A stretch of DNA of 64,000 nt. Origin: Xiphydria camelus. Its lineage: Eukaryota > Arthropoda > Insecta > Hymenoptera > Xiphydriidae. Shown here piece by piece: positions 44,023 through 55,336 of the stretch. A program made the position numbers and the translations under genes. Each line of letters opens with the position of its first letter. The stretch's first letter is position 1. The stretch is from the NCBI GenBank assembly GCA_963678675.1, contig OY783197.1:14900460-14964459 (forward strand). Direction: 5' to 3'. The notes beneath the pieces were generated by a model that was not told where the DNA came from, made no database searches, and was given only the letters and a program-made list of their open reading frames with translations.

Positions 44023-45977
44023 CTAATTGTGAAAATCTTTGAAGCAATTTTTTTTCTTGGTAAAGCAAAGTGACGCTCCACATTTTTCACACATTATTTG
44101 GGAATAACCCTTACAGTCTGGAAATTTACATCTCATTTGTTTTTCTAACCAGATCGGCCAATGATTAGTACCATCAGTGCGAACTTCTTTTACTGGCATA
44201 ACAACCGCTGGTCCTCGTTTCTTTTTTAATTGAAGCCTTTGTTCTATATTTTCCATTGACGGTCTTCCACGCTTCGCTGCAATGTTTGTTTGTCCCATTG
44301 AACATAAAGTGGCGGCTAAAATACTTTTAAATTTGGCCTGTGTTAAGCATTTGTTAGTATTGCCTTTTTGCTGCTGCACTCTTTTATATAAAATCCAGCT
44401 ATTTGCTACAGTTAGGTCCAAAAGATGATAGAATACTCTAAAGTACCATTTCTTACTTCGTCTTAGAATTTTTACTCTACCCAAATTACTATCGAGTAGA
44501 TCCACACCCCCCATATGGCGATTATATTCCCTAATTACAAAGGGGCAGTTTACATTAACTTTTTCTTTTTGTTTTCTGTCATATCGCTCCACAGTTTCAA
44601 TAGGATTTTCTCCTGCGAAAGTTGATAGAAGGGTTACAGTTTTATTGTCCTTCCACACGACTCCAGAAATATCTACTCCATCACAGGAGGCTACCATTTC
44701 AAAACTCTTACCGCGATCTTCATTTTTCATTGATTTTTCATCGGGAAATTTACAGTTTGGTACTCGGTTTCGGCGAACTGTACCTAAACTATGAATTCCT
44801 TGTTTAGCTAAGAATACTAGTAGTGGTACTGAAGTATAATAATTATCGAAATAAATTCTGTGGTTTACATTATTTGGAACTGCTCTTGTCAGCCTTACCA
44901 CTACGTTTGCTGAAGCACCAAGATCTATTTCATTTGTAAGTCTGTCTTTCTCAGCATTTTCCTGACCAGAATACATTTCGAACCTATAGGCATAGCCTGA
45001 AACCCCACAAAGAACAAAAAATTTGAAGCCCCATTTATGTGGCTTATTAGGTAAGTACTGTTTCAAATGATGACGTGCTTTGGTAGAACATATCTGTTCA
45101 TCTACTGACAAAAATTGTTCAATTGGTATATCCCTACAAAAATTTGTGTTCAAACAATCAATGAGGGGTCTTAGTTTATGTAGCCGATCATATTCAGGAT
45201 TTTCACGTGGCAAATGTTCTTCATTGTTATTGAAATGTAAGTAACGTCTGATTTTTTCATATCTATTCACGGGCATTGCCTCTTTTATTTTTTCAAATCC
45301 CAAGTCTTCAGACCAATAAGCACGGCAGTTTGGCAAATGGACAAGAGACATATACAAAGTTACTCCAAGAAAACGTTTGATTTCGTTTTTAGTTATATTT
45401 AGTGGTTTACTAGGGTCCTTTTGGATAGCATAAAGATTTGATTGCTCTACGATTTTTTCAAAAATATCATCAGTAAACAAATAACTAAAAAATTCATAGG
45501 GACTTTCAAGATCCAAGACATTTTGACTAAATGATGAGTTGCCTTGAAACGCCAGTTGTTCATCGTTGAGAACCAAGTGTTTCTTCTTCCAAATAATATC
45601 TAAAAAAATGCATACAATAGATTTCATAAACAAATAGGTACTGAGTACTTTTTGAATATACCTTTATAGTTATTTTTTGTAATTTTACTGGAGGTTGTCG
45701 GAGCGGCTTCATCAGTAGTGGCACTAGACATTGGCGTCACCATATCCGGAAAAATTTCCTGATTTTCTCGATCTTCCTCAATATCATCCATCGTGGAAGA
45801 TATATTATTTGGCTCTAATTCGTCTGGAGAAAAGTCGGGGTCCGCAATACTGTCGTCGTCATCAAAATCATAATCATCCTCACTCTCTGACAAATTGTTA
45901 ACAATTTCCTCCAACTCCTTGTCGCTAAGAAAACGGTTGCCCCTATATCTCGTCTCCATCTGAAAATTATTTGACAT
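44023..45977 (-). CDS. piggyBac transposase (PGBD2/3-like), intact
   Basis: Two exons: 45977-45662 (MSNNFQMETRYRGNRFL, then a Ser/Glu/Asp-rich N-terminus) and 45599-44023. The intron 45661-45600 has GTATAT and TTTTTTTAG borders and joins in phase as GAT (Asp) before IIWKKKHL. Total about 630 residues, normal for the family. Catalytic Asp residues sit in FLSVDEQICSTKAR, IYFDNYYTSVPL and MGGVDLLDSNLG. The C-terminal Cys-rich domain is CKFPDCKGYSQIMCEKCG, C and CFKDFH. Paired ends are present, no stop or frameshift. It lies antisense to the pogo gene it interrupts. Whether it is expressed is unknown. Confidence 0.93.
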
Positions 45978-48900
45978 TTGCACGATGTTGTAGAAAAACC
46001 ACAAATAAATATTACTGGAAAACTCTACACTTTGTAACAATATCAAATGCATATAGGTAAAAACAAGTTCAACTTACCCTACAGAAACACAAATTGATTT
46101 TTATTTCGATTAAATACACAGATTTTTGACACTGTATTCACAGCAAATATCAATACGTCGCTGCTTGTCATCAGACAATGGCGCAATAAAATATTTTGAG
46201 ATAGATACCCTCAGCGACATCTATGAATGGGCTGCTGGACTATACACTTTAAAAGTATGCTGTAGGAACACAACAGCATGCAGATGGCAGCATAGTTTAA
46301 ATACAGTGTACGTTAAAGAGCCAAATATGATCTGTTGTAAATTTACAACAGTGTGCAGTGAAGGGTTAAGAAAAGAAGAGAATGTACTGAGGGTGAAGAG
46401 GAGAATATTAGATATAAGGCCAACTATTCTGTTAGGCTGGTATTTACACTAGAGCAGGAAGAGAAATTGAAAAATTACCTCATCATGTGCTCTAAAATGT
46501 ACTATGGTCTACCAGTTGAAGAATGCAGACGAGTTGCATACGAAATGGCAGTGATCAACAAAATAACTTACCCTAATTCATGGGAGGAGAGAAAAAGTGC
46601 AGGTATTGACTGGTTTTACGGTTTTATGAAAAGGCATCCAAAACTCAGCCAACGAACACCTGAAGCTTGCAGCTTGTCTCGCGCTACTTCGTTCACCAAA
46701 CCGAATGTAGATGTGTTCTTTGATAACTTGGAGAAGCTGTATAAACAACACCCAGAATTCGGAGACGGGACAAGAGTGTTCAATTTGGATGAAACGGCAA
46801 CATCAACTGTACAAAAACCACAACGAATAGTGGCTGAAAAAGGCGTCAAGCAAGTGTGCAAAGCTACAAGTGGAGAAAAAGGCAGTAACGGCACCACAGT
46901 GTCCATAATTTCTGCGTCTGGCAGCACTATTCCACCAGTCATGATTTTCCCGCGAGTCCATTTTAAGGAGCACATGACTGAAGGAGCTCCTCCAGGAACA
47001 CTTGGCTTAGCGGTTGGATGACATCTGAACTTTTTGTGGATGTTATTAAGCACTTTATTCGACACACCCACAGTTCTGAAGAGGACCCTACTCTATTAAT
47101 CTATGACAATGTAGAAAATCACTTGTCTCTGGAAGCACTCATCCTGTGCAAGGAAAACGGCGTCTCAGTTCTGACGTTACCGCCCCATTCATCCAATAAA
47201 ATGCAACCGTTGGATGTAGCGGTTTTCGCGCCATTTAAAACTTATTATAATGCAGCACTTGATAGTTGGATGATGCAAAACCCTGGTAAAACTGCTACAA
47301 TTTATAATACGGCATCCATCGTGAACAAAGCTCATCAGAAAAGCATGACACCTGCCAACATAATGGCAGGTTTCAAAAAAAATGGGATATATCCATTTGA
47401 TCGAAACGTTTTTACCGAAGAGGACTTCATATGCAATTATGTGACTGATCGATCGCCTCCTACTAACTTGGTAAATCAACCTCCTGTGAGTAGCACGATG
47501 GCGAATCCTGATGCCTTGCCAATTGATTCACCCAACGATTCGCTCCCTCAAGGAGAAGAAGCTTTAAACCGCACAGTTTTCAGTGACTTCGATCCAGGAG
47601 CTGGTCCAAGTCACGCTTTCCTAACTCCTGAAGAGTTTCGTGGCTATCCAAAAGCAGGAGAACGAAAATTGGATCGAAAACAGAGGAAAAAAGGCAAGAG
47701 CTTGATAGCAACAAGCTCTCCAGAAATGAAAACCATTGCGCAGAAGAGGAAGTCAATTTCAAAGACCAGAACAGATTCAGCCAAAAGAAGGTTGGATCTA
47801 ACAAAACCAAAACTGAAGAAAAAAAAGTCTGCTGAAAAACTTCCAGTTTTTTCATCAGATGATGAAGAAGAAGAAGAAGACGTCGTCAAATATGTTGACA
47901 CAGATGACGACATGGATACGGATGAGGACATGGAGGAGCTTTTATGTATTGAACCTGACCGTTTCGCAGAAATGCATCGACTTCCTGTATTGCGAGATTA
48001 TGTTTTGATCCAGTTTAAGACTAAAAACCAAGTCAAATTCTACGTTGGTCAAATCATCAAGATGAAAGATGCCGAGAGGGACTACGAGATCAAATTTCTA
48101 AGATACCGAAAAAACAACAAATTTATCGAGCCTCCAGTGGATGATATAGCCGCAGTGAACGAAAACGACATCAAAATGCTTTTGGAACATCCTACTTTTG
48201 CTCAAGGAACTAAAGGGCAGCAAGGTTTCATCTCGTTTGGCATGGATTTCGGAAATTTGAACATTGGATAAATGTAACGACGCTCTACCTATCGCTTGTG
48301 CCTTAATATCAGGAATTGAAACCTTTTTTGTATTTCCTACTACCTCTTTTGTATTTCATAATAACTATTCTTACATTTTGGCATTCAGTATTTCGAAAAA
48401 TTTAAATGTTCTAAGAGAAATGTGTTGTTATCTTGCCTGTTTCAAGGTACCCCTCGCCCTGTTTCATTGTACCCCAGGCATGGGGCACAATGAAACAAAA
48501 ATCTTTTTTCGGAAAATGGCCGTTCACATTTACAAACAACTTTCTAGAAATAATTGATACCTCACACTCCATAGCTTAGATCCATAGGTAGCAGAAAAAA
48601 ATGTTGTTGATTGAAAAAAAAAGTTCAGGTGAGAGCTAAGGGCAAAGACAATTTTTGTGTTCCATTGTGCCCCACCTTCCCCTATTTTTGAAAATTAATA
48701 ATAATTGCACTCGCGGCCTTAAACGTCCTTGAACTCGTCGCTGCAGAAATGTCATAGGCAACTTTTTGGTAAGTCTTCGGCCATCTGAGTTGTCTAAAAT
48801 CAAAAAACAAAATATGTCTTTAATTTGTGTTACGTTGGCTATGTTTTCCCGAGTACGATTTTCAAATTTTCTTTTTGTTCCATTTTTACAGCCTCTGATA

Positions 48901-49797
48901 GGTCAAAAGAATAGGTCGAAATTCGAATTTTTTACAAACAATTGCGTAATTTTAACAAATTTCAATATAAAAAAATTTCCCTTCGAGAAAACATAGCCAA
49001 CGTAACACAAATTAAAGACATATTTTGTTTTTTGATTTTAAACAACTCAGATGGCCGAAGACTTACCACAAAGTTGCCTATGACATTTCTGCAGCGACGA
49101 GTTCAAGGACGTTCCAAGGCCGCGAGTGCAATTATTATTAATTTTCAAAAATATATTTTAAAAGGCGAAGTATCTATCATTAAGAGAAAAAAAATTTACT
49201 CAATTATCTTCAGTAGTTCCTTTTCAATGAATTCCTGAAAATAGGCTTTCATTTTCGACTCGAAGGTGGACGACCCCCTTAAGTGCCAGCCTCAACATGA
49301 AAAAACTACACGAACTGTATCAGAATCAGTGTAATGAAGAGAACAAAGTGCACTTCCAGATGTTTCGTAAAATTTTTTGTAATGAATTCCATATTGGATT
49401 TTCCAGTCCAGCGTCAGATTACTGTGCAAAGTGTACTAATATGAAATACCAGATTAAAGCAGCCAAAGATGAGAATACAAAACAAAATCTCAAGCTGGAC
49501 CTAAAAGTTCATAAAAACCAAGCAACGATTTTCATGAGTTGTTGAAACAAAAACCACCAAATACTATAACTTTTTGTTTTGACCTGCAGCAGGTCCAGCC
49601 TCTTCCTCGAACCCCCATAAATGACGCATTTTATGCACATCAAGTCAGCTTTTACTCTTTTTGGTGTGTTGATGCCCAATCTAACTCTCCTACGTTTTTA
49701 ACTTGGTCGGAAAATCAGTCAGGAAGAGGAGCGACGGAAGAGGGTTCAGCTATTTTGAAATACCTGGGATCTTTGAATTTCGATGGTGTGATAAAGC

Positions 49798-50400
49798 TTA
49801 GGCCGGGTGTCCACCGGATCGGGCCGATCACTGATCGGCCCGATTCTGGTCGGAATCCGGGTATCCACCGGAGCGGGCCAACCACATCGTCCAGATGTCG
49901 ATCGCGCGACGAAGATCATTCACATACATTTGAACCGGTACGTATCCACCGACTTGATTTCAGTCGTGACCGATTGCAGTCGGGCGACATTAGTCGTACG
50001 AGACGCTGCGTGCACGATCTTCATCGGCAGTCGGCTCCCGATCAGTCCTGTTGATGCGTTCAAGTTGTGCAGTGAAAAAACATCAACTAAACATTGACTT
50101 GTGTTTGGAGGTGGAAAAGCATTCTTGGTTGTATGACGTCACTCTAGTTGATCACTCCAAATGGTCAGTGTTGGAGAAAGCATGGGCAAAAGTTGGAAGT
50201 GCAGTGAGATTATCAAATAAGGTATTGCATTTAAAAAGCATTAATAGACATGAAATAGAAAAGAACGGAAATGAACATGGCATACTCGTAATATGTACAG
50301 TAAACTGAAAGAGTTACGTTCTTTGTATGAAAAAACTTTCATCATTATTTTCATTATTTTACTCTATATCATCGCCCACACAATGTTTCCATGGGTAAGA
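49798..50400 (+). mobile_element. Harbinger-like insertion, left end only
   Basis: After TTA the sequence GGCCGGGTGTCCACCGGATC begins abruptly within the Sola-like ORF and is followed by partial repeats (CCGATCACTGATCGGCCCGA, GGGTATCCACCGGAGCGGGC). Such (G)GCCGGGTGTCCAC ends and a MADF ORF fit PIF/Harbinger elements. No matching right end was found, so the end coordinate is arbitrary. Confidence 0.5.
50054..50221 (+). CDS. MADF-domain first exon
   Basis: The exon MRSSCAVKKHQLNIDLCLE, VEKHSWLYDVTLVDHSKW, VLEKAWAKVGSAVRLS ends at a GTATTG donor. It matches the start of MADF domains (a Myb/SANT-like DNA-binding fold: I..V..HP.LYD.....Y......A W..I). MADF proteins are the accessory DNA-binding gene of many Harbinger elements. 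Later exons are not recognised. Confidence 0.6.
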
Positions 50401-50955
50401 AATGGCGCCTGCCTCGCTCAAAAAGTAATGTGCAAGATAATCACGATAGCTGGTCGGTGTCTTGCCAATTGAAAATTTCTTGCGTTCATATATGGGGCAA
50501 AATTCGTCAAGTGGTCCACCCAAAAATTTTCATCCTGCCGATTTTGATGAAACTTTGTGTACCTGTCGTACTAATGGACCACATTTGAAATGCCAAATAG
50601 TGGGAGGTTCCAACGACGTGTAGCCTAAATACAGGGGCTCCAACTTTTCACGTTTCTTTTGCACGTCTTTCTCCGTTAAATTATTAGTTGTAATATATTT
50701 GATTTAAAAATAGCTGCATTAAGTGTCACCTGTAACATTTTTTCCGTACTTGTTAATAAAAATATTTGCGAGATTCTGAAAAATTTTCTTGTCTCGGAAA
50801 ACTTGGAAAATTTCATACTTTTCCAGTTTTCTCGAAAATCATATTTTTAATGTTTTTTTACTTACACTAAAAAACGTTTATTCTAGGTAGTTTCTGTTGA
50901 TAAAAACGCATTTTGTTTGATGCGATGACTAGAACAAATTATTTTTATTCAAATA
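50222..50955. other. Non-coding, AT-rich
   Basis: No ORF, inverted repeat or known motif that I can support. Short ORFs here have no recognisable residues. Confidence 0.35.
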
Positions 50956-50959
50956 AACA

Positions 50960-51090
50960 ACAATATTGATGTTACAAAATTATAACAGAGTTACAATCGC
51001 ACATTGTCAGTATGTATACATGTTAGTGAAATTTCCAAACTGACAATGTACGATTGTAACTCCGTTATAATTTTTTAACATCAATGTTCT
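50960..51090. repeat. Palindromic MITE-like hairpin
   Basis: TTGATGTTACAAAATTATAA ... GAGTTACAATCGCACATTGT pairs with ACAATGTACGATTGTAACTC ... TTATAATTTTTTAACATCAA. Arms of about 48 bp with a 25-bp loop. Confidence 0.8.
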
Positions 51091-51189
51091 TGTTCGTTTG
51101 GCTGCTTTTATTGTGATTCTGAAAAAAAGAGCAAGAAAAAACGTTGGATCTGATGTAAACAATGGCTAATGAAATAGTTATTTTCGTTA

Positions 51190-51465
51190 TTAGGGCGTGA
51201 AGCGCTGTTTCTAACGAGTGTGAAGTTTGCCGCACGAGCGAAGCGAGTACGGCAATCACACTCGTTAAAGCGGCGCGAAACAACCGAATAACGAATTCTA
51301 TTTTTTGTCACAAGTGTCAAATACGAGGTTGACGATTTCACGCACTGCGCAGGTTATTTCACGCACTGCGCAACTTTTCACGAATTGGTGTGTGAAAGAT
51401 GACTTCACATGCGTCGAGGACGCCCATGAAACCGAGTATTTGACACTGAGTGACAAAAAAGTATT
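51190..51465. repeat. Two overlapping inverted repeats and a direct repeat
   Basis: AACGAGTGTGA and TCACACTCGTT flank a GC-rich loop at 51213-51266. TTTTTTGTCACAAGTGTCAA at 51301 pairs with TTGACACTGAGTGACAAAAA at 51440. ATTTCACGCACTGCGCA is directly repeated at 51336-51372. From 51470 to 52136 nothing is supported. Confidence 0.65.
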
Positions 51466-52136
51466 TGTTGCAGAAACATTTGTTCTTGAACTATTATTTT
51501 TTTTCACTACCATGTCACGATTTGTATAACGTTCTATTTATTTTAATTGTAGAATTAACTTTTCATATGCAGCTTTTTTCCAATTTATTGTGATCCTCTT
51601 TCAATTTAATGCGCCACAAACAAGTTTCTTCTTGATACATTTGAATAAACTGTTCTAAAATCTCCCGAGACCCTTTCTTGTTTGCTATATTTATATGAAT
51701 GACATAGAGAACTATGCTTTCGCTGCTCTACAAACTCAGGTTTGCACAATTTTATCGTGACCATACACACATTCATGTGCAGTTACGCTAGCCCAGCTTG
51801 TAGAAGTATACAGTGTAGACATTCAAACATTTTCATGTGTCTTATACAGGTAAAGATTTGTGTCAGTTTTTCCATACACACCTTCATGTATAATTGTATA
51901 AAAAGCTTTTACAAGCATACTTCTCAAGTATACAGTTACGTGTGTTACCGCTTTTATGGTGAATGTGCACTGTACAGCAAAATCGGGCTAGATCGTAGAA
52001 TCGTTAGCTTGATGAATCTACTGACTGTGTACACTAGGTACATTGACATAGAGTTGCTTGAGACTAATTTCGTATAGACTTCTCTATTTGCTGTGTACAC
52101 ACGGAACGTGTGGACGTAGAGTGGAACCTTTGTAAA

Positions 52137-52320
52137 ATGTCTCGGCAGACTGCAATCGCGGCAGCTATCATTATTGTCATTTTAAACAAGAAGAAAACTA
52201 CAGAAAAACGAACTAAAAGAAAACGAATTGTGTGGTTAAAAAATTGGGTTGTAGAAAGAGAGAAGAAAGGGCTCCTCATAAATTTATTACAAGAGTTACA
52301 AAACGAAGATAAGAAGTCCT
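52137..52320 (+). pseudogene. Harbinger transposase N-terminal fragment 1
   Basis: MSRQTAIAAAIIIVILNKKK then KRIVWLKNWVVEREKKGLL, INLLQELQNEDKKS. This is the usual N-terminus of HARBI1-like transposases (R..W...W...R...G....L..EL). The match is lost after about 52318, so only some 60 residues remain. Unrelated sequence follows, including a GC-rich stretch at 52370-52490 and a C17-type homopolymer near 52770. Confidence 0.55.
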
Positions 52321-52883
52321 CGGACAAATGCACGTGCGCTGCAATAGTTTAATTTATTGCGGGTCTGCACTTTGTCCGAGGCGATGAAAGGCAGAGGGTT
52401 TCCGTGCCCTCCCGCGAGGCTCCTGAAATGTGAACACGCGGTCGAGGGGCCTTTCGCTTTCGACTCGAGGAACCCGGTGCCTGTCACTCTCGATAGACTG
52501 GGTCACTATATAGTCGGTCAAATAGAATACAATCTCTGCGGCAGCAAATTTTTATCGTTTCTTCAGTACAATCTAGCTAGTAGACTGCTTTCAATGCTGT
52601 GTCCATTTGTGAGTTAAGTGTCGAACAGCTCTAGCGAGAGAAAATCTAGCGAAAAAGTCTACGGTGTACATCCACCATTACGCATTTTTTTTCTCTCCCA
52701 TCCCCTCTTTCCTCACCGACCCTTCTATCGCTCATCCCCCCAAACAGCGTCCCCCACCACGAGCGCTTACCCCCCCCCCCCCCCATTCCCTGTGAATACT
52801 TTCGTTTCATAGCAGTTTCATTTTCTACCGCGCCGTAAGAAGTTTTACTTCAATAAAATTTCTTGTAGTGTAGCCTCATAAAT

Positions 52884-53170
52884 ATGTCGTCAAGTGAAGA
52901 AGAAGCTATAGTTCTGGCATGCTTAAGAAGACGAAGACGACGTCGTCACCAGTGGTGGATGCACCCGTACATCGCGAGAAATAGGAATAGAGGTGCTTTC
53001 ATTTGCACCCAAGAACTGGCAGGCCACGAGGACAAGTTCAAATCTGTGTACCGCATGTCCAAAGACAGCTTTAACCTTTTGTCAAACTTGGTGTATCCTT
53101 ACATTTCTAAAAGAGATACTAACTACAGGAAATGTGTATCAGTTGAAGAGAGACTTCTCATAACATTGAG
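52884..53170 (+). pseudogene. Harbinger transposase N-terminal fragment 2 (HARBI1-like)
   Basis: An exon starts MSSSEEEAIVLACLRRRRR and reads QWWMHPYIARNRNRGAF, LAGHEDKFKSVYRMSKDSF, LSNLVYPYISKRDTNYR and VSVEERLLITLR, then a GTATGC donor. It matches the N-terminal helix-turn-helix region of HARBI1-type nucleases (WVHPIN..R...GAF; FRMS...F..LL; I.KRDT.YR; S..ERL.ITLR). The DDE domain is absent, perhaps displaced by the piggyBac-type insertion at 53305. A BESS-domain gene lies in opposite orientation beyond it, as in many Harbinger elements. Confidence 0.72.
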
Positions 53171-54309
53171 GTATGCGTATTTTATATTTTAAAACACAAC
53201 AAATAGAAAAATAATATTATTGCAACATGGACTCATATCATCTTCGCACTTATGTACTGACAATCGTAGCTTTGTTGCAATTGAGCGAGTATCTCCGTAC
53301 AATCTTAACCCCTCGTACTCACACTTATATTTTTTAACACGAAACACACACTGGGGTGTCTTAAACCCCAATATTTAATTACCAATTAAAGAATCCAAAA
53401 ACTGAAGGATTTAAAATCGTGATATTTATTTCAATTAATTAACCTTTATCACTTACAGAAATAACCTTATTGAAAGAAAATGCATGTTCAGATCGACAAA
53501 ATGACAAATATAACACATGTCATATATTGAAATAACCGTTTCTTCTTCAGAACTGAAGTACTGCTAAATTTGAGCTGAAACGAAATATTGTTATTTGTAG
53601 CTTAAAATACATATACGAATAAGTAAAAACCTATAAATACAAATCTATTATTATCTAAAACCAAGCTTAACCAAATAATGTAATACTGCATGACTTTCAC
53701 TGGGCACATTGAATATAAATCATGACTCCATGACGTGATGAAGAGGCCATTTCTATGTAAACAATGAGACATGTGTTATCACACAACTAAATGCAATATA
53801 TAAAAGTAAAACTCACCTATAATTGGATGCTGTTATGCTAAACAGTGTCAACCCACAAAAATTAATCAAATTCAGTTTTAACGGAATTGCCTTGTGCAGA
53901 GTTTGTTGAACATGTTTAAACAACATTGTAAGTAAATTCATTTTTTTAACATGGTAGAAATACAAGAAAATTATTAAAACGAATCTCTAAACGCTTCACG
54001 ATATTTGGCATTATGACTTGAGAGAAATGATGTTTTATACAACTCGTAGCGCCCTTTATTGTTTTGTAGAAATATGTCATGTAGGGTAAAGACGGGACAG
54101 ATGCCGAACTTTTTTTAATAAGCGCCTAACGGTACGAGTCAGATGCCGAATTAATGGAGACATTTGAGCCAAAAATGTTACAAGAAATGGAACATTCTGA
54201 ATTTTATGATTTGCAAAATATTTCAGTGACAGAAAAAAGCTTGTAATACCATATAAATGTTCAAGAATAAATAATTTCACCTATACCAAGCAACCACAAT
54301 AATTATTAT

Positions 54310-54677
54310 GCTATAGAGGGTGCTGGACACCGGTCGAAGGATACAGAGTTTAACAATTTGGAGAAGAGTAATAAAGATAATGCCAGTGAAACAATCCACA
54401 GTAACAGCCCCTTAAAAATCTAAATACTTTAGATGGAAAGCAAACATCAGACGAGGCAGGCACGAATAATGTAATAAATGCTGCGGAAAAAACTTTGGAT
54501 CGGGCAAGCTATACTAATAGCCCCTTGAGGGATATAGAAAACTTAGATTACTTAGAAAATCAAGAAGTAGAAGATCCTGATAGTATAGAAATAGACAGCC
54601 AGAGCGAATCTCCACAAAAACTACTAATGGTAGGAAGATCAAGAAATAGTAGAAGCACCTGGTTGTTTTTATTTTAA
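54310..54677 (+). pseudogene. Acidic, repetitive ORF fragment
   Basis: Frames (with a break near 54415) read GAGHRSKDTEFNNLEKSNK, ASETIHSNSPLKNLNTLDG, INAAEKTLDRASYTNSPL, RDIENLDYLENQEVEDPDS and end at TAA 54675. NSPLKNLNTLD and NSPLRDIENLDYLE look like two copies of one motif. Such acidic regions open piggyBac transposases, but no DDE domain follows. Function unknown. Confidence 0.35.
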
Positions 54678-54756
54678 TATAACACTACAATATTATATTT
54701 AGTTTCAGTTTAGTAGGTATATAGATATTAACTTCATTTTTTGTAATCTAGTAGTT

Positions 54757-54984
54757 TTAACACTAGAACTACCGCAGCCGGTCAATTTTACCGGTGTCTT
54801 ATTCAGAGTTCCATTCAACCTCGATTATTTCGTAACCCGTGAATTTTTTGTCGAAATTAGTAGAATACTTTTTTGTAGAGCATATTTCGCTCTACAAAAA
54901 ATTGCTATAGCAGTATAGACGGCAAATCCACGGATAACGAGATAATCACCCGCCAAAGCGACCATTCGGTAGTTCTAGTGTTAA
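54757..54984. mobile_element. piggyBac MITE (TIR CACTAGAACTACCG)
   Basis: TTAACACTAGAACTACCG and CGGTAGTTCTAGTGTTAA bound 228 bp. An internal hairpin TTTTGTAGAGC/GCTCTACAAAA lies near 54870. Confidence 0.9.
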
Positions 54985-55076
54985 GCTCATAAACTATAAC
55001 AAACACTACCTGTAACGTACCTATAGCATTATAATACAAAGAGACGCAATCGTTTTATTTTCTTTCTAACTCGAGG

Positions 55077-55237
55077 TACACTCAAAAAAATTTGGCCACA
55101 ACTAGAAAATTATAGTAATTGTAGTGATAATTTTCTTCGCAATAGCAAGAATTCTTGCTACGCTAGCAATATTTTTCTAGTTGTGTCTGTGGCAGCGAGA
55201 AATATAGCTGGATTAGCTAAATACTTTTTTCAGTGTA
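55077..55237. mobile_element. Mariner-type MITE (TIR TACACTGAAAAAA)
   Basis: TACACTCAAAAAAATTTGGC at the left, TTTTTTCAGTGTA at the right. 161 bp with inner symmetry (CACAACTAGAAAA / TTTTTCTAGTTGTG). Both ends are TA. Confidence 0.82.
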
Positions 55238-55336
55238 CCTGTTATAAGTACTTAATAATAAAGTTCATTTTTAGTTTAAATCTATTTTGCCGATTTTAGC
55301 AATAGTGTGTTACGCTGTTCGTGTAGGTACGAAGGG

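Larger units (their letters stand above)
42940..46369 (-). mobile_element. piggyBac copy C, complete, with a solo LTR inside
   Basis: TTAA plus CCCTTCACTGCA at the left and TGCAGTGAAGGG plus TTAA at the right. Subterminal TGTTGTAAATTTACAACA palindromes lie at 43920-43940 and at 46334-46351. The transposase is on the minus strand. A Gypsy-type solo LTR (43066-43906) lies in the left non-coding part. Ends and gene appear intact. Confidence 0.92.
42792..48271 (+). pseudogene. pogo-like transposase, split by piggyBac C, one frameshift
   Basis: A TA-targeting DDE transposase. The N-terminal psq-type helix-turn-helix (FFEEDMKAAVEMVMNGRSV, AELKNVSHVTLSRYV) ends at TTAA 42940. The frame resumes in register after 46369 as KKRRECTEGEEENIRYKAN, then CENP-B-like DNA-binding (EEKLKNYLIMCSKMYYGLP, WFYGFMKRHPKLSQRTPE) and the catalytic core: VFNLDETA, LLIYDNVENHLS and KMQPLDVAVF supply three Asp. 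A one-base loss near 47008 separates the two halves of the core. A Lys-rich and acidic tail (SSDDEEEEED) leads to 48271. The lesion list is short: one frameshift and the insertion. Confidence 0.85.
42090..48684 (+). mobile_element. pogo-type transposon
   Basis: TA then GGGGAAGGTGGGGCACAATG at the left; inverted CATTGTGCCCCACCTTCCCC then TA at the right. The internal motif GGGGCACAATGAAAC recurs in variants near 42120, 42480, 48460 and 48478. It carries a pogo-like transposase gene and is interrupted by piggyBac C. From 42120 to 42790 there is only non-coding leader. Confidence 0.88.
41960..49282. mobile_element. TTAA-flanked foldback element, host of the pogo insertion
   Basis: Left GGGGGTCGTCCACCTTCGAG, right (inverted) identical, each beside TTAA (41960-41963 and 49279-49282). 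The right part is itself a hairpin: 48690-48870 pairs with 48975-49140 (GCACTCGCGGCCTT.., CAGATGGCCGAAGACTTACC). The left arm (41964-42089) pairs with 49155-49278. Without the pogo insert it would be about 725 bp. The TTAA duplication suggests a piggyBac-type origin, but its termini lack the usual CCC start. Confidence 0.8.
41169..49797 (+). pseudogene. Sola-like transposase, copy 2, split by a nested insertion stack
   Basis: Exon 1 is 41169-41272 (METDSEANISVREANDGS); the acceptor TTTTCAG ends at 41460; exon 2 continues in phase. Motifs: DIKHIRQKFYNNN, CQQFFLKALNIKKDR, ESHYSREKSKRIYL at 41962. A TTAA-flanked stack follows, after which the frame resumes exactly at 49283 with SASLNMKKLHELYQ, then DYCAKCTNMKYQI. 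A one-base change near 49540 precedes FCFDLQQVQPL and WSENQSGRGATEEG. It ends at 49797, where a Harbinger-like insertion starts. The order matches copy 1 (SHYSRAKSQ..YISPDLN; FDMQQ; ATAGRGGDE). The SDNCAGQN block and C-terminus are not found. Confidence 0.72.

Noticed and set aside
47580..47931. Two Ser-rich minus-strand ORFs over the pogo tail
   Set aside because: Complement of the acidic and Lys-rich C-terminus of the transposase; no independent signal.
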